A stretch of DNA of 64,000 nt from Deferrisomatales bacterium (lineage in GTDB: Bacteria > Desulfobacterota > Deferrisomatia > Deferrisomatales > JARGFW01): assembly GCA_029211085.1 (NCBI GenBank), contig JARGFW010000001.1, forward strand, positions 1 through 64,000, written 5' to 3'. The translations under genes and the position numbers were made by a program. How positions within the stretch are numbered: the first letter of the stretch is position 1; the number at the start of each line of letters is the position of its first letter. Positions 17,498-26,156 of this stretch are shown here, piece by piece. Below the pieces are notes generated by a model. The model saw nothing but the letters and a program-made list of their open reading frames with translations, had not been told where the DNA came from and ran no database searches.

Positions 17498-18991
17498 ATG
17501 GCCAAGATCTTGATGTTGCAGGGCACGGGGTCCGACGTGGGGAAAAGTATACTGGTGGCCGGCCTGTGCCGGGTGCTGCGCGACGACGGGGTGCGGGTCG
17601 CTCCGTTCAAGCCACAGAACATGGCGCTCAACTCGTACATCACCGCCGACGGTGGTGAGATGGGCCGGGCCCAGGTGGTGCAGGCCGAAGCCGCCGGGGT
17701 TGCCCCCCATGTGGACATGAACCCGGTGCTGCTCAAACCCACCACTGACGTGGGTGCCCAGGTGATCCTGCAGGGCCGGGTCCACGGCAACATGAAAGCC
17801 CTGGAGTACCACGCATTCAAGAAGATCGCCAGGGACACCGTCTTCGACAGCTTCCATCGCCTGGCCGGCCAGTACGACGTGGTGCTGGTGGAGGGGGCGG
17901 GGAGTCCGGCGGAGATCAACCTGCGTGAGGGAGACATCGCCAACATGGGCTTCGCCGTGGAGGCGGAGTGTCCGGTGCTGCTGGTAGGAGATATCAACAA
18001 GGGGGGGGTGTTCGCCTCCCTGGTGGGTACCCTGGAGCTGATTGCGCCGGAGGAGGCAGAACTGGTCAAGGGCTTCATCATCAACAAGTTCCGCGGCGAC
18101 GCCAGCCTGCTGGACTCGGCCTACCAGCAGATCAGCGCCCGCACCGGCAAGCCGTTTTTGGGCACCGTGCCGTGGTTCCGGGACATCTTTCTGCAGGAGG
18201 AGGACGGCATCCACACCGATGTGGTCGCTGCTCGCAGCGGCGGTCGCCAGGTGCGGGTTGCGGTGGTGGTGCCCAACCGTATCAGCAACTTCACCGACTT
18301 CGATCCGCTGATCGGCGAAGCGGGGGTGCATCTGGAGTTCGTACGCCCCCCCCAGGAGCTGGGCCCCGTCGACATCGTGATCCTGCCCGGATCGAAGAAC
18401 ACCATCGACGACCTGGACGCCCTACACGCCTCGGGCCTGGCTGCCGAGATCCTCGACGCCCGGCGGCGGGGAGCACTGGTGGTGGGGGTTTGCGGCGGCT
18501 ACCAGATGCTGGGCCGCCTGGTGCGCGACCCCCACCGGGTGGAGAGCTCCCGGGAAGAGACCCGCGGGCTGGGACTGTTGGATGTGGTCACGGTAATGGA
18601 ACCCGACAAGGTCACCACCCAGACCCGGGGCCGGGTGCAGCCCGGCGCATTGTCTTGGTGTCCCGCCGGCGAAGAGCTGGAAGGCTACGAGATCCACATG
18701 GGCCGCACCACCCTGGGCCCGGCGGCGCGGCCCCTGCTCACCCTGGAGCGCCGCTCCGGCGGGGAGCCACACCCCGACGGGGCGGTGAGCGACGACGGCC
18801 GTGTGCTGGGCACCTACTTGCACGGCCTGTTCGACAACGACGGCTTCCGCCACGCCCTGCTCGCCCCGTTTCGCGACCCGGGCGCCGTGACGGCATCGTT
18901 CGCCGAGCGCAAGGAGGGGGGCTACAACAAGTTGGCCGAGCTGCTCCGCGGCTGCCTTGACCTGGAAGGGATCTATCGGATCCTCGGGTAG
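17498..18991 (+). CDS. cobQ: Cobyric acid synthase
   Basis: The protein has 497 residues. The N-terminal dethiobiotin-synthetase-like ATPase has the P-loop LQGTGSDVGKSILVAGLCRV and PFKPQNMALNS. The C-terminal class I glutamine amidotransferase has the nucleophile region VVGVCGGYQMLG and the histidine in GTYLHGLFDNDGFR. It amidates four carboxylates of adenosylcobyrinic acid a,c-diamide using glutamine. No other cobalamin genes are in the window. ATG 17498 follows GGAAGGGGAAAG; the 29-residue ORF-track extension is not family-like. Confidence 0.95.
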   Translation: MAKILMLQGTGSDVGKSILVAGLCRVLRDDGVRVAPFKPQNMALNSYITADGGEMGRAQVVQAEAAGVAPHVDMNPVLLKPTTDVGAQVILQGRVHGNMKALEYHAFKKIARDTVFDSFHRLAGQYDVVLVEGAGSPAEINLREGDIANMGFAVEAECPVLLVGDINKGGVFASLVGTLELIAPEEAELVKGFIINKFRGDASLLDSAYQQISARTGKPFLGTVPWFRDIFLQEEDGIHTDVVAARSGGRQVRVAVVVPNRISNFTDFDPLIGEAGVHLEFVRPPQELGPVDIVILPGSKNTIDDLDALHASGLAAEILDARRRGALVVGVCGGYQMLGRLVRDPHRVESSREETRGLGLLDVVTVMEPDKVTTQTRGRVQPGALSWCPAGEELEGYEIHMGRTTLGPAARPLLTLERRSGGEPHPDGAVSDDGRVLGTYLHGLFDNDGFRHALLAPFRDPGAVTASFAERKEGGYNKLAELLRGCLDLEGIYRILG

Positions 18992-19036
18992 GCGTCGGGC
19001 ATCGACTTCACCGAATGCTTGGGGCAGGATAGGCCC

Positions 19037-19525
19037 ATGACTGAGACGCGGCAAAGGGGAGCGAGCCGGGGGATCGGAGGGGCCGGCGTTGGCAGCCCGG
19101 AGCCCGCTTTGCGCTGGGCGCGCAGGGGTCCGGTTGCGCCGGTACGCGGAGCGCGCCCCCGCCGCCGGGCCGGGCAAGCGTCGCCGGAGTTGCCAGAAGG
19201 GCGGGTGCATTGTCGGGCTTGCGGAGCTCCGATCACCTCCGAAGCCTATCTGTTGGCCGTGGAAGGACAAGAGGTGCACGACCGCACCAACCCCTTCGGC
19301 GTGGCGTTTACCTTTGGTTGCTTCACCGAAGCCCCGGGGGCGGAGCCGGTGGGAGAAGCGACGACCAGGCACAGCTGGTTCGCGGGGCAGGCCTGGCGAC
19401 TGGCCCTGTGCCGGGCCTGCGGCATCCACCTGGGCTGGCAGTTCGAAGGAGATGCTCCGGGGTTCTTCGGCTTGATCCTGGACCGTCTGACCACTTGCTG
19501 CAGCACGGCGGGGGAGGGCGCCTAG
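19037..19525 (+). CDS. Cereblon-type CULT-domain protein
   Basis: The protein has 162 residues. Residues ~57-151 form a CULT domain. Zinc ligands are paired as C59xxC62 and C125xxC128. NPFG is at 85-88, and HSWFAGQAW at 112-120 supplies W114 and W120. HLGWQF at 131-136 supplies W134 and F136, followed by GFFGLILDRL. These are the aromatic-cage positions with which human cereblon and bacterial CULT proteins bind cyclic-imide (glutarimide, aminoglutarimide) groups. The His after NP in cereblon is Phe here. The first ~55 residues are Arg/Gly-rich and dispensable-looking; a GTG at codon 57 is an alternative start. Its TAG stop is immediately followed by the bpt ATG. Confidence 0.85.
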   Translation: MTETRQRGASRGIGGAGVGSPEPALRWARRGPVAPVRGARPRRRAGQASPELPEGRVHCRACGAPITSEAYLLAVEGQEVHDRTNPFGVAFTFGCFTEAPGAEPVGEATTRHSWFAGQAWRLALCRACGIHLGWQFEGDAPGFFGLILDRLTTCCSTAGEGA

Positions 19526-20362
19526 ATGGCCGTGCGCCACCCCGCGCCTTGGGACGGGGTCCTTTCTACCCACTCTCCCGCAGCTGTGGACCCGGAGCCC
19601 CCGCCCCAGCGCATGAGCTTTTACCCAACTCTGCCGATCCCCCTGGGGTTGAGTACCACGCTCACCCCTCCCCACCCCTGCGCCTACCTGGCCGGCCGCA
19701 CCAGCGTCAGTCGGGGTTTTCGCTGCGGGCAGGTGCCGGACTGGTCGTACCAGACCCTGATGGACGCCGGTTTTCGGCGCTCCGGAGATGTGTTCTACCA
19801 GATGCTCTGCAGCCACTGCCGACGCTGTGTGCCCCTGCGGGTGCCGGTGGCCCGGTTTTGCCGCAGCCGCAGCCAGCGCCGGGTGTGGCGCCGCAACCAA
19901 GATCTGCGGGTCAGCTATGGCCCGCCGGTGGCCACCACCGAGAAGCACCAGCTGTACTGCCGCTACCTGGAAGCGCGCCACGACGGCAGCATGAGCGGGA
20001 GCTGGCAAGAGATGGAGGCGTTCCTGTTCCGCTCCCCCACCGAAACCCTGGAGGTGTGCTACCGGGACCCGTCAGGGCAACTGCTGGGGGTGGGCATCTG
20101 CGACCTGACCGGCACGGCCCTGAGCACGGTGTACTTCTTTTTCGAACCCACCGCCTACCGGCGCGGGTTGGGGACCTTCAGCAGCCTCACCGAGATCGAG
20201 GTGGCTCGCAAGCTGGGCCTGAAGTTCTACTACCTGGGATACTGGGTATCGGGCTGTCCGCGCATGGAGTACAAGAGCGCGCTGCGACCTGCCGAAGGCC
20301 TGTGCACCGACGGTCGCTGGCGACCCCTGGTCGCGGCGGCACCGGTCGACGGGAAACGCTGA
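19526..20362 (+). CDS. bpt: Aspartate/glutamate leucyl- (arginyl-) tRNA-protein transferase
   Basis: The protein has 278 residues. Signatures of the bacterial ATE/Bpt family are HPCAYLAGRTS, GFRRSGDVFYQMLCSHCRRC and RFCRSRSQRRVWRRNQDL, with the C-terminal GNAT-like part (SGQLLGVGICDLT, LSTVYFFFEP, FYYLGYWVSGCPRMEYK). It transfers Leu (or Arg) from charged tRNA to proteins with N-terminal Asp/Glu, marking them for ClpS/ClpAP in the N-degron pathway. GGGAGGG within the end of the CULT gene is its ribosome site, so the two are co-translated. A shorter form from the ATG at 19613 is closer to usual family starts but lacks a ribosome site. Confidence 0.92.
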   Translation: MAVRHPAPWDGVLSTHSPAAVDPEPPPQRMSFYPTLPIPLGLSTTLTPPHPCAYLAGRTSVSRGFRCGQVPDWSYQTLMDAGFRRSGDVFYQMLCSHCRRCVPLRVPVARFCRSRSQRRVWRRNQDLRVSYGPPVATTEKHQLYCRYLEARHDGSMSGSWQEMEAFLFRSPTETLEVCYRDPSGQLLGVGICDLTGTALSTVYFFFEPTAYRRGLGTFSSLTEIEVARKLGLKFYYLGYWVSGCPRMEYKSALRPAEGLCTDGRWRPLVAAAPVDGKR

Positions 20363-20364
20363 GG

Positions 20365-20622
20365 GTGGAGATCCGTGCCGGTGAGATTTACACCCTGGTG
20401 GTACGCTTTCCCTGGGGAGAGCGCCGCCAGGGGCGAGTTGAGGCCTTGGCCCGGGACGCCGACGGCACCGTGCGCTGGTGCCGCTGCGAGCAACTGGGGG
20501 TGGAGCCGTACCTGGACAACCCGATGGCGGAGGAGGAGTACTGGATGTCCGGCTGGGTGGGCGGCGGTTGTGACGTAATCGCTGTGCTCTCGGTGCCCGG
20601 GGCCGCCGCCCCCGAGCCCTGA
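20365..20622 (+). CDS. Small protein of unknown function downstream of bpt (85 aa)
   Basis: I do not recognise the family. The GTG start lies 2 nt after the bpt stop. The protein VEIRAGEIYTLVVRFPWG continues with ARDADGTVRWCRCEQLG and EEEYWMSGWVGGGCDVIAVL. The regular beta-strand pattern and absence of membrane segments suggest a small beta-rich cytoplasmic domain. It is the third member of the CULT-bpt operon by position. No alternative ATG exists in this frame, so the start is provisional. Confidence 0.55.
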   Translation: MEIRAGEIYTLVVRFPWGERRQGRVEALARDADGTVRWCRCEQLGVEPYLDNPMAEEEYWMSGWVGGGCDVIAVLSVPGAAAPEP

Positions 20623-20786
20623 CCCCACGCCTCTACCGCTCCGACAAGGCAGCACTCACGATCTTCTAATCAAAAACTAAGTATTTTCTCAGCGGAGTGG
20701 TGTATCCTTCTCAACTGCTCAGCGCTTGGCCCCTCTCCGAAGAGGGTACAGGCATTCCAATCACACTGTGCGAAAGGAGCACTCCC

Positions 20787-21587
20787 GTGAAACATACCCT
20801 CCCCTTGGCGGCCCTGGTTGTAGCCGCCGGTCTGGCCCTGTGGGGCTGCAACAAGGAAGAAGCCCCCGTCACCGAAAACGTCCCGGCCGCCGCTCCGGTG
20901 GCGAGCGCCCCTGCACCCCAGCCCGCCGCCCCCGGCGGATACACCGGCAAGGTGCTGGAGACCATGGACGCCAGCGGCTACACCTATGTACAGGTGGACA
21001 CCGGCAGCGAGAAGATCTGGGCGGCGGCTCCCAAGTTCGCCGTGGCGGTGGGTGACGAGGTGACCGTGCCACCGTCGGCGCCGATGGCCAACTACCACAG
21101 CAAAACCCTCGACCGGACGTTCGACGTGGTGTACTTCGCCGGCTCCATCTACCCCGCCGGCAGTGCGCCGAGCCCCGCCTCGGCGATGCCCGCCGGCATG
21201 GGCGCCGACGGCGCAATGCCCGCCGGCCATCCGGGCGGCCAGGTCGCCCCGGCTGCCACGGACGTGGACCTCACCGGGATCGCCAAGGCAGAAGGCGGCA
21301 ACACGGTGGGTGAGTTGCTCGGCGCCACGGCGACGTTCGGTGGCAAGGAGGTGGTGCTGCGCGGCAAGGTTGTGAAGTACAACAGCGGCATCATGGGCAA
21401 GAACTGGCTGCATGTGCAGGATGGCACCGGAGAGGCCGGCGCCAACGACCTGACCGTCACCACCCAGGCCGCCGCCCAGGTCGGCGACACCGTGCTGGTC
21501 AAAGGCATCGCCGTCATCGACAAGGACTTCGGCTACGGCTACAAGTACGCGTTCATCATCGAAGACGCCCAGGTGACCGTGGAGTAG
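20787..21587 (+). CDS. Lipoprotein with OB-fold-like region
   Basis: The protein has 266 residues from a GTG with AAAGGAG 7 nt upstream. It has a lipoprotein signal with lipobox LALWGC, then an Ala/Pro-rich linker. A first beta module follows (GKVLETMDASGYTYVQVDTG, ending in VTVPPSAPM), then a second linker. The second module is OB-like (GKEVVLRGKVVKYNSGIMGK, NWLHVQDGTGEAGANDLTVT, VGDTVLVKGIAVIDKDFGYG). Both modules look like the GxVxxxxxxxxYTYVxV pattern of periplasmic OB-fold proteins. It is predicted to be lipidated in the envelope; the partner is unknown. The upstream ~40 bp (20665-20700) is notably AT-rich and probably holds the promoter, and an intrinsic terminator follows. Confidence 0.72.
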   Translation: MKHTLPLAALVVAAGLALWGCNKEEAPVTENVPAAAPVASAPAPQPAAPGGYTGKVLETMDASGYTYVQVDTGSEKIWAAAPKFAVAVGDEVTVPPSAPMANYHSKTLDRTFDVVYFAGSIYPAGSAPSPASAMPAGMGADGAMPAGHPGGQVAPAATDVDLTGIAKAEGGNTVGELLGATATFGGKEVVLRGKVVKYNSGIMGKNWLHVQDGTGEAGANDLTVTTQAAAQVGDTVLVKGIAVIDKDFGYGYKYAFIIEDAQVTVE

Positions 21588-21620
21588 CGTCAACCGCTTC
21601 TCTCGGATCAACCGAGCATA

Positions 21621-21660
21621 GACAGCAAATGGGCCCGCGCATGCGGGCCCTTTTGCTGTC
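21621..21660 (+). terminator. Intrinsic (bidirectional) terminator
   Basis: GGGCCCGC-GCAT-GCGGGCCC followed by TTTT, extended to a near-perfect palindrome GACAGCAAA...TTTGCTGTC. It lies 34 nt after the lipoprotein gene. Confidence 0.9.
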
Positions 21661-21762
21661 TAGAGCCATGCCCGAGGCAACACACCCCGGCACGGAGCTA
21701 GATGGGCAATGGTCTGCAGGTCAGAACTCACGCAATGGGTAGCGCTGCCAGGTCGGACCGGT

Positions 21763-22065
21763 TCATGGAGGGTTCCGAGTCCGTCCAGGATGCCCAAAGG
21801 CTTCCTCCAGGAACTTCCGCGCCGTCGGTACACCCCCGTTTTCCCCGCACGCCTCGGCCAGTTGCAGTCCCTGGGCGAACGTCTCTCTTACCTTTTCAGG
21901 GTCATTTGCCTGCCAGTACGCGTCTCCCAGGCAGCCCGTAACACCCACCTCGGGAAATTTGTACGCCGTGGCTCGCATCATCGCAACCGTCCGTGCCAGC
22001 GTCGCGATGGCAGCTTCCGGCTCTTCGGCAGATCGGTGTGCCCGACCTCTGTCGCCCGGGAACAC
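21763..22065 (-). pseudogene. Truncated TPR-protein remnant
   Basis: This 100-codon frame reads like one and a half tetratricopeptide repeats (EAAIATLARTVAMMRATAYK, GCLGDAYWQANDPEKVRETF, GLQLAEACGENGG) but has no N-terminal partner repeats. It starts only at a GTG shortly after an in-frame TAA and has no ribosome site, so it is probably the 3' relic of a longer TPR gene. The rest of the 709-bp interval between the terminator and porB (21661-22369) holds nothing else I can support. Confidence 0.45.
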
Positions 22066-22369
22066 CCGCAGCTCAGCGCGCGTGACCGGGGGTAATGACC
22101 CTTACGTGGTTACGCGGAGGCCCCCCGCACCTCCACGGGATCGAAGATCGCACGAATCCCGAACCGTGGCGGCAGAGTCCACACGAAAGGGAAACCGCCT
22201 CGCCGCCGGCGCAGGGTTGCCGAGGTCGACCGGGCGAAAATATGGGCTTTTGGGGCCGTTGTTCTTGGCAGGGGCACACGCGGGACGCTGCGGCGGGTGC
22301 AGGCTGGAGCTATCGGTCTGAGCAACTGAATCCGGCGTGCGGCCCGTGCAGACACGGCATGCGGCTACC

Positions 22370-23242
22370 CTACCCCTCCGACAGCTTCTCCATGCGCTTC
22401 CACTGGGCATCCACCTCCTTCTGGATGCGCTCCAGGTCCCCCGGTGACAGGTGTTTGAAGCGCCCTTGCAGCTTGTAGTACTCGTCCACCAAGTAGCCCA
22501 CCGGGCGTTGATTGAGGGTGTAGCGCACCCCGTCTTCCACTTCGTAGAGCGGGAAACTGTTGCACTGCACCGCCATACGCGCCAGTTTCACGCTGATCTC
22601 GCTGGGCACCTTCCAACCGGTGGGACAGGGGGCGTAGATGTGCAGGAACTTGGTGCCGCGGATGCGGGCGGCCTTCTGCACCTTGTGCACCAGATCCTCC
22701 GGGTAGGCGATGGAGGCGGTGGCCGCGTAGGGGATGCGGTGGGCCGCGAGAATCTGGATGATGTCCTTCTTGCGCGTCTGTTTGGGGCGGGAGGTGGGGG
22801 TGGTGGTGGTCCAGGTGCCCCGTGGGGTGGCACCGGAGCTCTGCACCCCGGTGTTCATGTACGCCTCGTTGTCGTAGCAGACGTAGAGGATGTCCTCGTC
22901 GCGCTCGGCGGCGCCAGAGAGGGACTGAAGGCCGATGTCGAAGGTGCCGCCGTCACCGGCCCACGCCACCACGGTGGTCTCGTCGTCGCCCTTGGCGGCC
23001 AGGGCCCGGCGCACCCCACTGGCCACCGCCCCGGCGGTCTCGAACGGCACGTGGAGGACCGGCACCTCCAGGGCGGTGTTTGGGTAGGGGCCGCCGATGA
23101 TCGACCAGCAGCACGCCGGGATCACCACGATCACCCGCTCGCCGAGGCCCTTGAGCAGGAACCGCATGGCGATGACCGCCCCGCAACCCGGACACGCAAG
23201 GTGCCCGGAGTAGACCCGTTCTGAGTGTGGCAGTTCAATCAT
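22370..23242 (-). CDS. porB: 2-oxoacid:ferredoxin oxidoreductase, beta (TPP) subunit
   Basis: The protein has 290 residues. CPGCGAVIAMRFLLKGL near the N-terminus and the thiamine-diphosphate/Mg motif GDGGTFDIGLQSLSGA...YVCYDNEAYMNTG identify the PorB-type subunit, which carries TPP and a [4Fe-4S] cluster for decarboxylating pyruvate or a related 2-oxoacid. The ATG at 23242 overlaps the porA stop (ATGA). It is last in the operon regulator-porG-flavoprotein-porA-porB. Pyruvate is the default substrate; other 2-oxoacids cannot be excluded. Confidence 0.9.
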   Translation of the reverse strand: MIELPHSERVYSGHLACPGCGAVIAMRFLLKGLGERVIVVIPACCWSIIGGPYPNTALEVPVLHVPFETAGAVASGVRRALAAKGDDETTVVAWAGDGGTFDIGLQSLSGAAERDEDILYVCYDNEAYMNTGVQSSGATPRGTWTTTTPTSRPKQTRKKDIIQILAAHRIPYAATASIAYPEDLVHKVQKAARIRGTKFLHIYAPCPTGWKVPSEISVKLARMAVQCNSFPLYEVEDGVRYTLNQRPVGYLVDEYYKLQGRFKHLSPGDLERIQKEVDAQWKRMEKLSEG

Positions 23243-24414
23243 GGCGCTTTCCCGGTTTCCTTCAGATCCACCCACAGCAGGTCTCCCGGGGGCTCGTCCC
23301 CCAGGGCCCGCTCCACCACGGAGCAGATGATGGCTGGAGTGATGTCCCGACCCCCCAGCCCGGCCACGAAGGGGTACACCACGGGACGCTGCTCGAGACT
23401 CGACAAGGCCGAGCGTATCTCCTGGGCGAAGATGCCCCCGGCGCCGAAGGAAAGATCCCGGTCGATCACTGCGACCCGCCGGTAGGGGCCCAGCAGGCGG
23501 CGCACCTCGTCTTGGGGGAAGGGCCGGAACAGTTTCAGCTTCACCAGGTCGAACGGGGTGCCGGCAGCCGCCGCTTGCGCCTGGGTGGCGCGGGCGGTGC
23601 TGGTGGTGGTGCCGGTTGTCACCAGGGCCAGGGGCGCCTGCTCCCCCGGCCGCGTGGGCACCCGCTCGCAAGCTCCGTAGGAGCGACCGAAACGCTCACC
23701 GTATTCGCGGTCGATGACCCCATACTCCTCCAGCGCCTTCTCCATGGCCCGCTGCATCTTGTGGCGGAACTCGGTGTACACGTCCGGGGCAGACAACTGG
23801 TTGAACGCCCGGGGGTCGGTCGGGTCGAGCACGTGGTCGGGCTGCCAGGGGGGCAGGAACGCGTCCACCGCGGCCTGCTCCGGAAGATCCACGGGCTCGT
23901 AGGTGTGGCTGAGGAAGAATGCGTCCAGATTCACCATCATCGGCAGCCGCACCCGTTCCGCCAGTTTGAACGACATCAGGGTTGTGTCCACCACCTCCTG
24001 CACGTCCTCGCAGTACACCTGCATCCAGCCGGTGTCCCGCTGGGCTAGGCTGTCGGTCTGGTCGGCCCAGATGTTCCATCCGGGGCCCAGCGCCCGGTTG
24101 ACGTTGGCCATGACGATGGGCAACCGGGAACCGGCGGCCCAGTGCAGCACCTCGTGCATCAGCACCAGACCCTGGCTCGAGGTGGCCGTGAACGCCCGCA
24201 CCCCGGTTGCGGACGCCCCGATCACCGCCGCCATGGCCGAGTGCTCGCTTTCTACCTGGATGTACTGGGCGTCCATGGTGCCGTCGGCCACCATCTCGGC
24301 CAGCAGTTCCGCCACGTGGGTAGCCGGCGTGATCGGGTACGCTCCGATCACCTTCACCCGCGCGAGCCGAACCGCCCAGCTCACCGCGTGGGCGCCCTCC
24401 ATCACCCGCTTCAT
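23239..24414 (-). CDS. porA: 2-oxoacid:ferredoxin oxidoreductase, alpha subunit
   Basis: The protein has 391 residues. It has VIGAYPITPATHVAELLAEM, ESEHSAMAAVIGASATGVRAF and FTATSSQGLVLMHEVL, all typical of PorA domain I. It continues with the C-terminal PFOR domain II (PFDLVKLKLFRPFPQDEVRR, VAVIDRDLSFGAGGI). It forms the catalytic heteromer with PorB and PorG. Its ATG overlaps the preceding flavoprotein stop and its stop overlaps the porB ATG, so the subunits are translationally coupled. Confidence 0.92.
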   Translation of the reverse strand: MKRVMEGAHAVSWAVRLARVKVIGAYPITPATHVAELLAEMVADGTMDAQYIQVESEHSAMAAVIGASATGVRAFTATSSQGLVLMHEVLHWAAGSRLPIVMANVNRALGPGWNIWADQTDSLAQRDTGWMQVYCEDVQEVVDTTLMSFKLAERVRLPMMVNLDAFFLSHTYEPVDLPEQAAVDAFLPPWQPDHVLDPTDPRAFNQLSAPDVYTEFRHKMQRAMEKALEEYGVIDREYGERFGRSYGACERVPTRPGEQAPLALVTTGTTTSTARATQAQAAAAGTPFDLVKLKLFRPFPQDEVRRLLGPYRRVAVIDRDLSFGAGGIFAQEIRSALSSLEQRPVVYPFVAGLGGRDITPAIICSVVERALGDEPPGDLLWVDLKETGKAP

Positions 24415-26156
24415 CGCGGCTCCTCCTCCAGCACCATGGCGTTGCGCGGGCACTCCACCACGCACACCCCGCAACCCTTGCAGTAGTCGTAGTTGATGTC
24501 GCGCTCGCCCTCCCGGAGGTCGCGCAGCACCGACATGTCGGGGCAGAACAGGAAGCAGTTGTCGCACTGATCGCACAGGCCGCAGTGGAAGCAGCGCTCG
24601 GCGGCACGGGCCGCCATCGACTCGGACATGCGCAGGCGGATCTCGTCGAACCCTTCGACCCGCTCCTCCAGGGTCATGCGCGGCTCGGGACTGCGGGCCG
24701 CGTAGGCGAAGTACGTGGTGGCCAGCTCGTCGTAGCCCACCACGTGCTGCTGCCGGCCGCTGCGGTCGCCCCCGGCTGCCCGGTTGAGGGAGAACCCCCC
24801 CTGGTTTCCCACGCTGGCCTGGCGCCAACGGTCCCCAACCTCTTGACCTTCCAGCAGGGCGCCGATGACGAACGCGGCTTCCTTGCCCGAGGCCACGGCG
24901 TTGACCACGGTGCGGCGCTGCGCCACGAGATCACCGCCCAGGAACACCGGCGGCCGCTCGGCCCACACGCCCTCGGGCACCACCCGGCGCAGGTGCAGTC
25001 CCGCCGGCTGCAGGGCGCCGTCACCCCGCAACAGCCCCGCCACGGCCGGGTCGGGTGCGGTCCCCGTGGCGGCGTATACCGCCGACACCCGGACCTCCAG
25101 GGGTGCCCCTGCCGCCGGCACGACCCGGGCGCGCTCCCCCTCGGGCGTAACGGTCACCTGCATGGCCTGCAGGCTGAGCTTCAGGGTTCCGTCGGCCAGC
25201 TTCTCCACCCCCACCGGGGCCAGCAGGGGCTGCAAGCGCACGCCCTCTTCCCGGGCCTCGCGGAGCTCCCCTTCCCAGGCCGGCATGTCCTCCACCCGCC
25301 GCCGGTAGTACACGGTGGGGGCGGCTCCCAGCCGCACCAGGGCCCGCGCCACGTCCAGGGCCGTGTTGCCGCCGCCGAGCACCGCCACCGGGCCTTCCAC
25401 CCGGGGGGTGTCACCGCGGCGCAGGGCCTCCAGCAGGGCCAGGCCATCGTCCATCTCCGCCTCCCCGCTCACCCGCAGCGGGCGTGGCTGCCAGGCGCCC
25501 ACGGCCACGAACACCGCGTCGTACCCCGCCAGATCCTCCCACCTCAGGGTCTCCCCCAGGCGCCGTCCCGGGTGAAACGCCACCCCCTCGCCCAGGGCGA
25601 GGGCCAGTTCCCAGCGCAGTAGGGACAGGGGCAGGCGGTAGCCGGGGATCGCGTAGCGCAGCAGGCCTCCTGGTTCCTCCCGGGCATCGTAGAGATCCAC
25701 CTCGTGCCCGCCCCGCCCCAGGAAGTGGGCCGCGGTGATCCCCGCGGGCCCGGCGCCCACCACCGCCACCCTCTTGCCGCTGGGAGCGGAGTCGGCCACC
25801 GGGGACAGGGCGTCGGCGCGCCGCGCCCGGTCGGCCAGGAAGCGTTCGATGGCGTTGATCGCCACCGGTTCGTCGTACTCGCCCCGGTTGCACGCCGCCT
25901 CGCACGGGTGGAAACACACGCAGCCACAGACGCCGGTGAGGGGATTTTCCTCCCGCAGCCGCAGCCACGCCTGCTCGAAGTCGCCCCGGCCGGCCAGCAA
26001 CTGCGCCCGGGCGATGTCCGCGCCCGCCGGGCACGCCTCGGCGCAGGGCGCGGTCTTGTCCTGGTAACGGGGTCGCAGGAAGCGCCACGAACCGGTCTTG
26101 TTGACCAGCATGGTCCCCGAGGAGCGCACCATCTCGGGCCCGGGGGAGGTCGTCAT
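24411..26156 (-). CDS. GltD-like NAD(P)-flavoprotein fused to a PorD-type ferredoxin
   Basis: The protein has 581 residues. The N-terminal Fer4_20-type cysteine region (APCAEACPAG at ~37; GVCGCVCFHPCEAACNRG at ~75) leads to an FAD-binding domain (VAVVGAGPAGITAAHFLGRG) and an NAD(P)-binding domain (VAVLGGGNTALDVARALVRLG). The tail carries a cysteine cluster CFHCGLCDQCDNC and a 4Fe-4S motif CKGCGVCVVECPRNAM, as in PorD. It thus combines the delta ferredoxin subunit with a glutamate-synthase-small-subunit-like module, giving a plausible electron path between ferredoxin and NAD(P)H. It overlaps its neighbours by ATGA at both ends. Confidence 0.88.
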   Translation of the reverse strand: MTTSPGPEMVRSSGTMLVNKTGSWRFLRPRYQDKTAPCAEACPAGADIARAQLLAGRGDFEQAWLRLREENPLTGVCGCVCFHPCEAACNRGEYDEPVAINAIERFLADRARRADALSPVADSAPSGKRVAVVGAGPAGITAAHFLGRGGHEVDLYDAREEPGGLLRYAIPGYRLPLSLLRWELALALGEGVAFHPGRRLGETLRWEDLAGYDAVFVAVGAWQPRPLRVSGEAEMDDGLALLEALRRGDTPRVEGPVAVLGGGNTALDVARALVRLGAAPTVYYRRRVEDMPAWEGELREAREEGVRLQPLLAPVGVEKLADGTLKLSLQAMQVTVTPEGERARVVPAAGAPLEVRVSAVYAATGTAPDPAVAGLLRGDGALQPAGLHLRRVVPEGVWAERPPVFLGGDLVAQRRTVVNAVASGKEAAFVIGALLEGQEVGDRWRQASVGNQGGFSLNRAAGGDRSGRQQHVVGYDELATTYFAYAARSPEPRMTLEERVEGFDEIRLRMSESMAARAAERCFHCGLCDQCDNCFLFCPDMSVLRDLREGERDINYDYCKGCGVCVVECPRNAMVLEEEPR

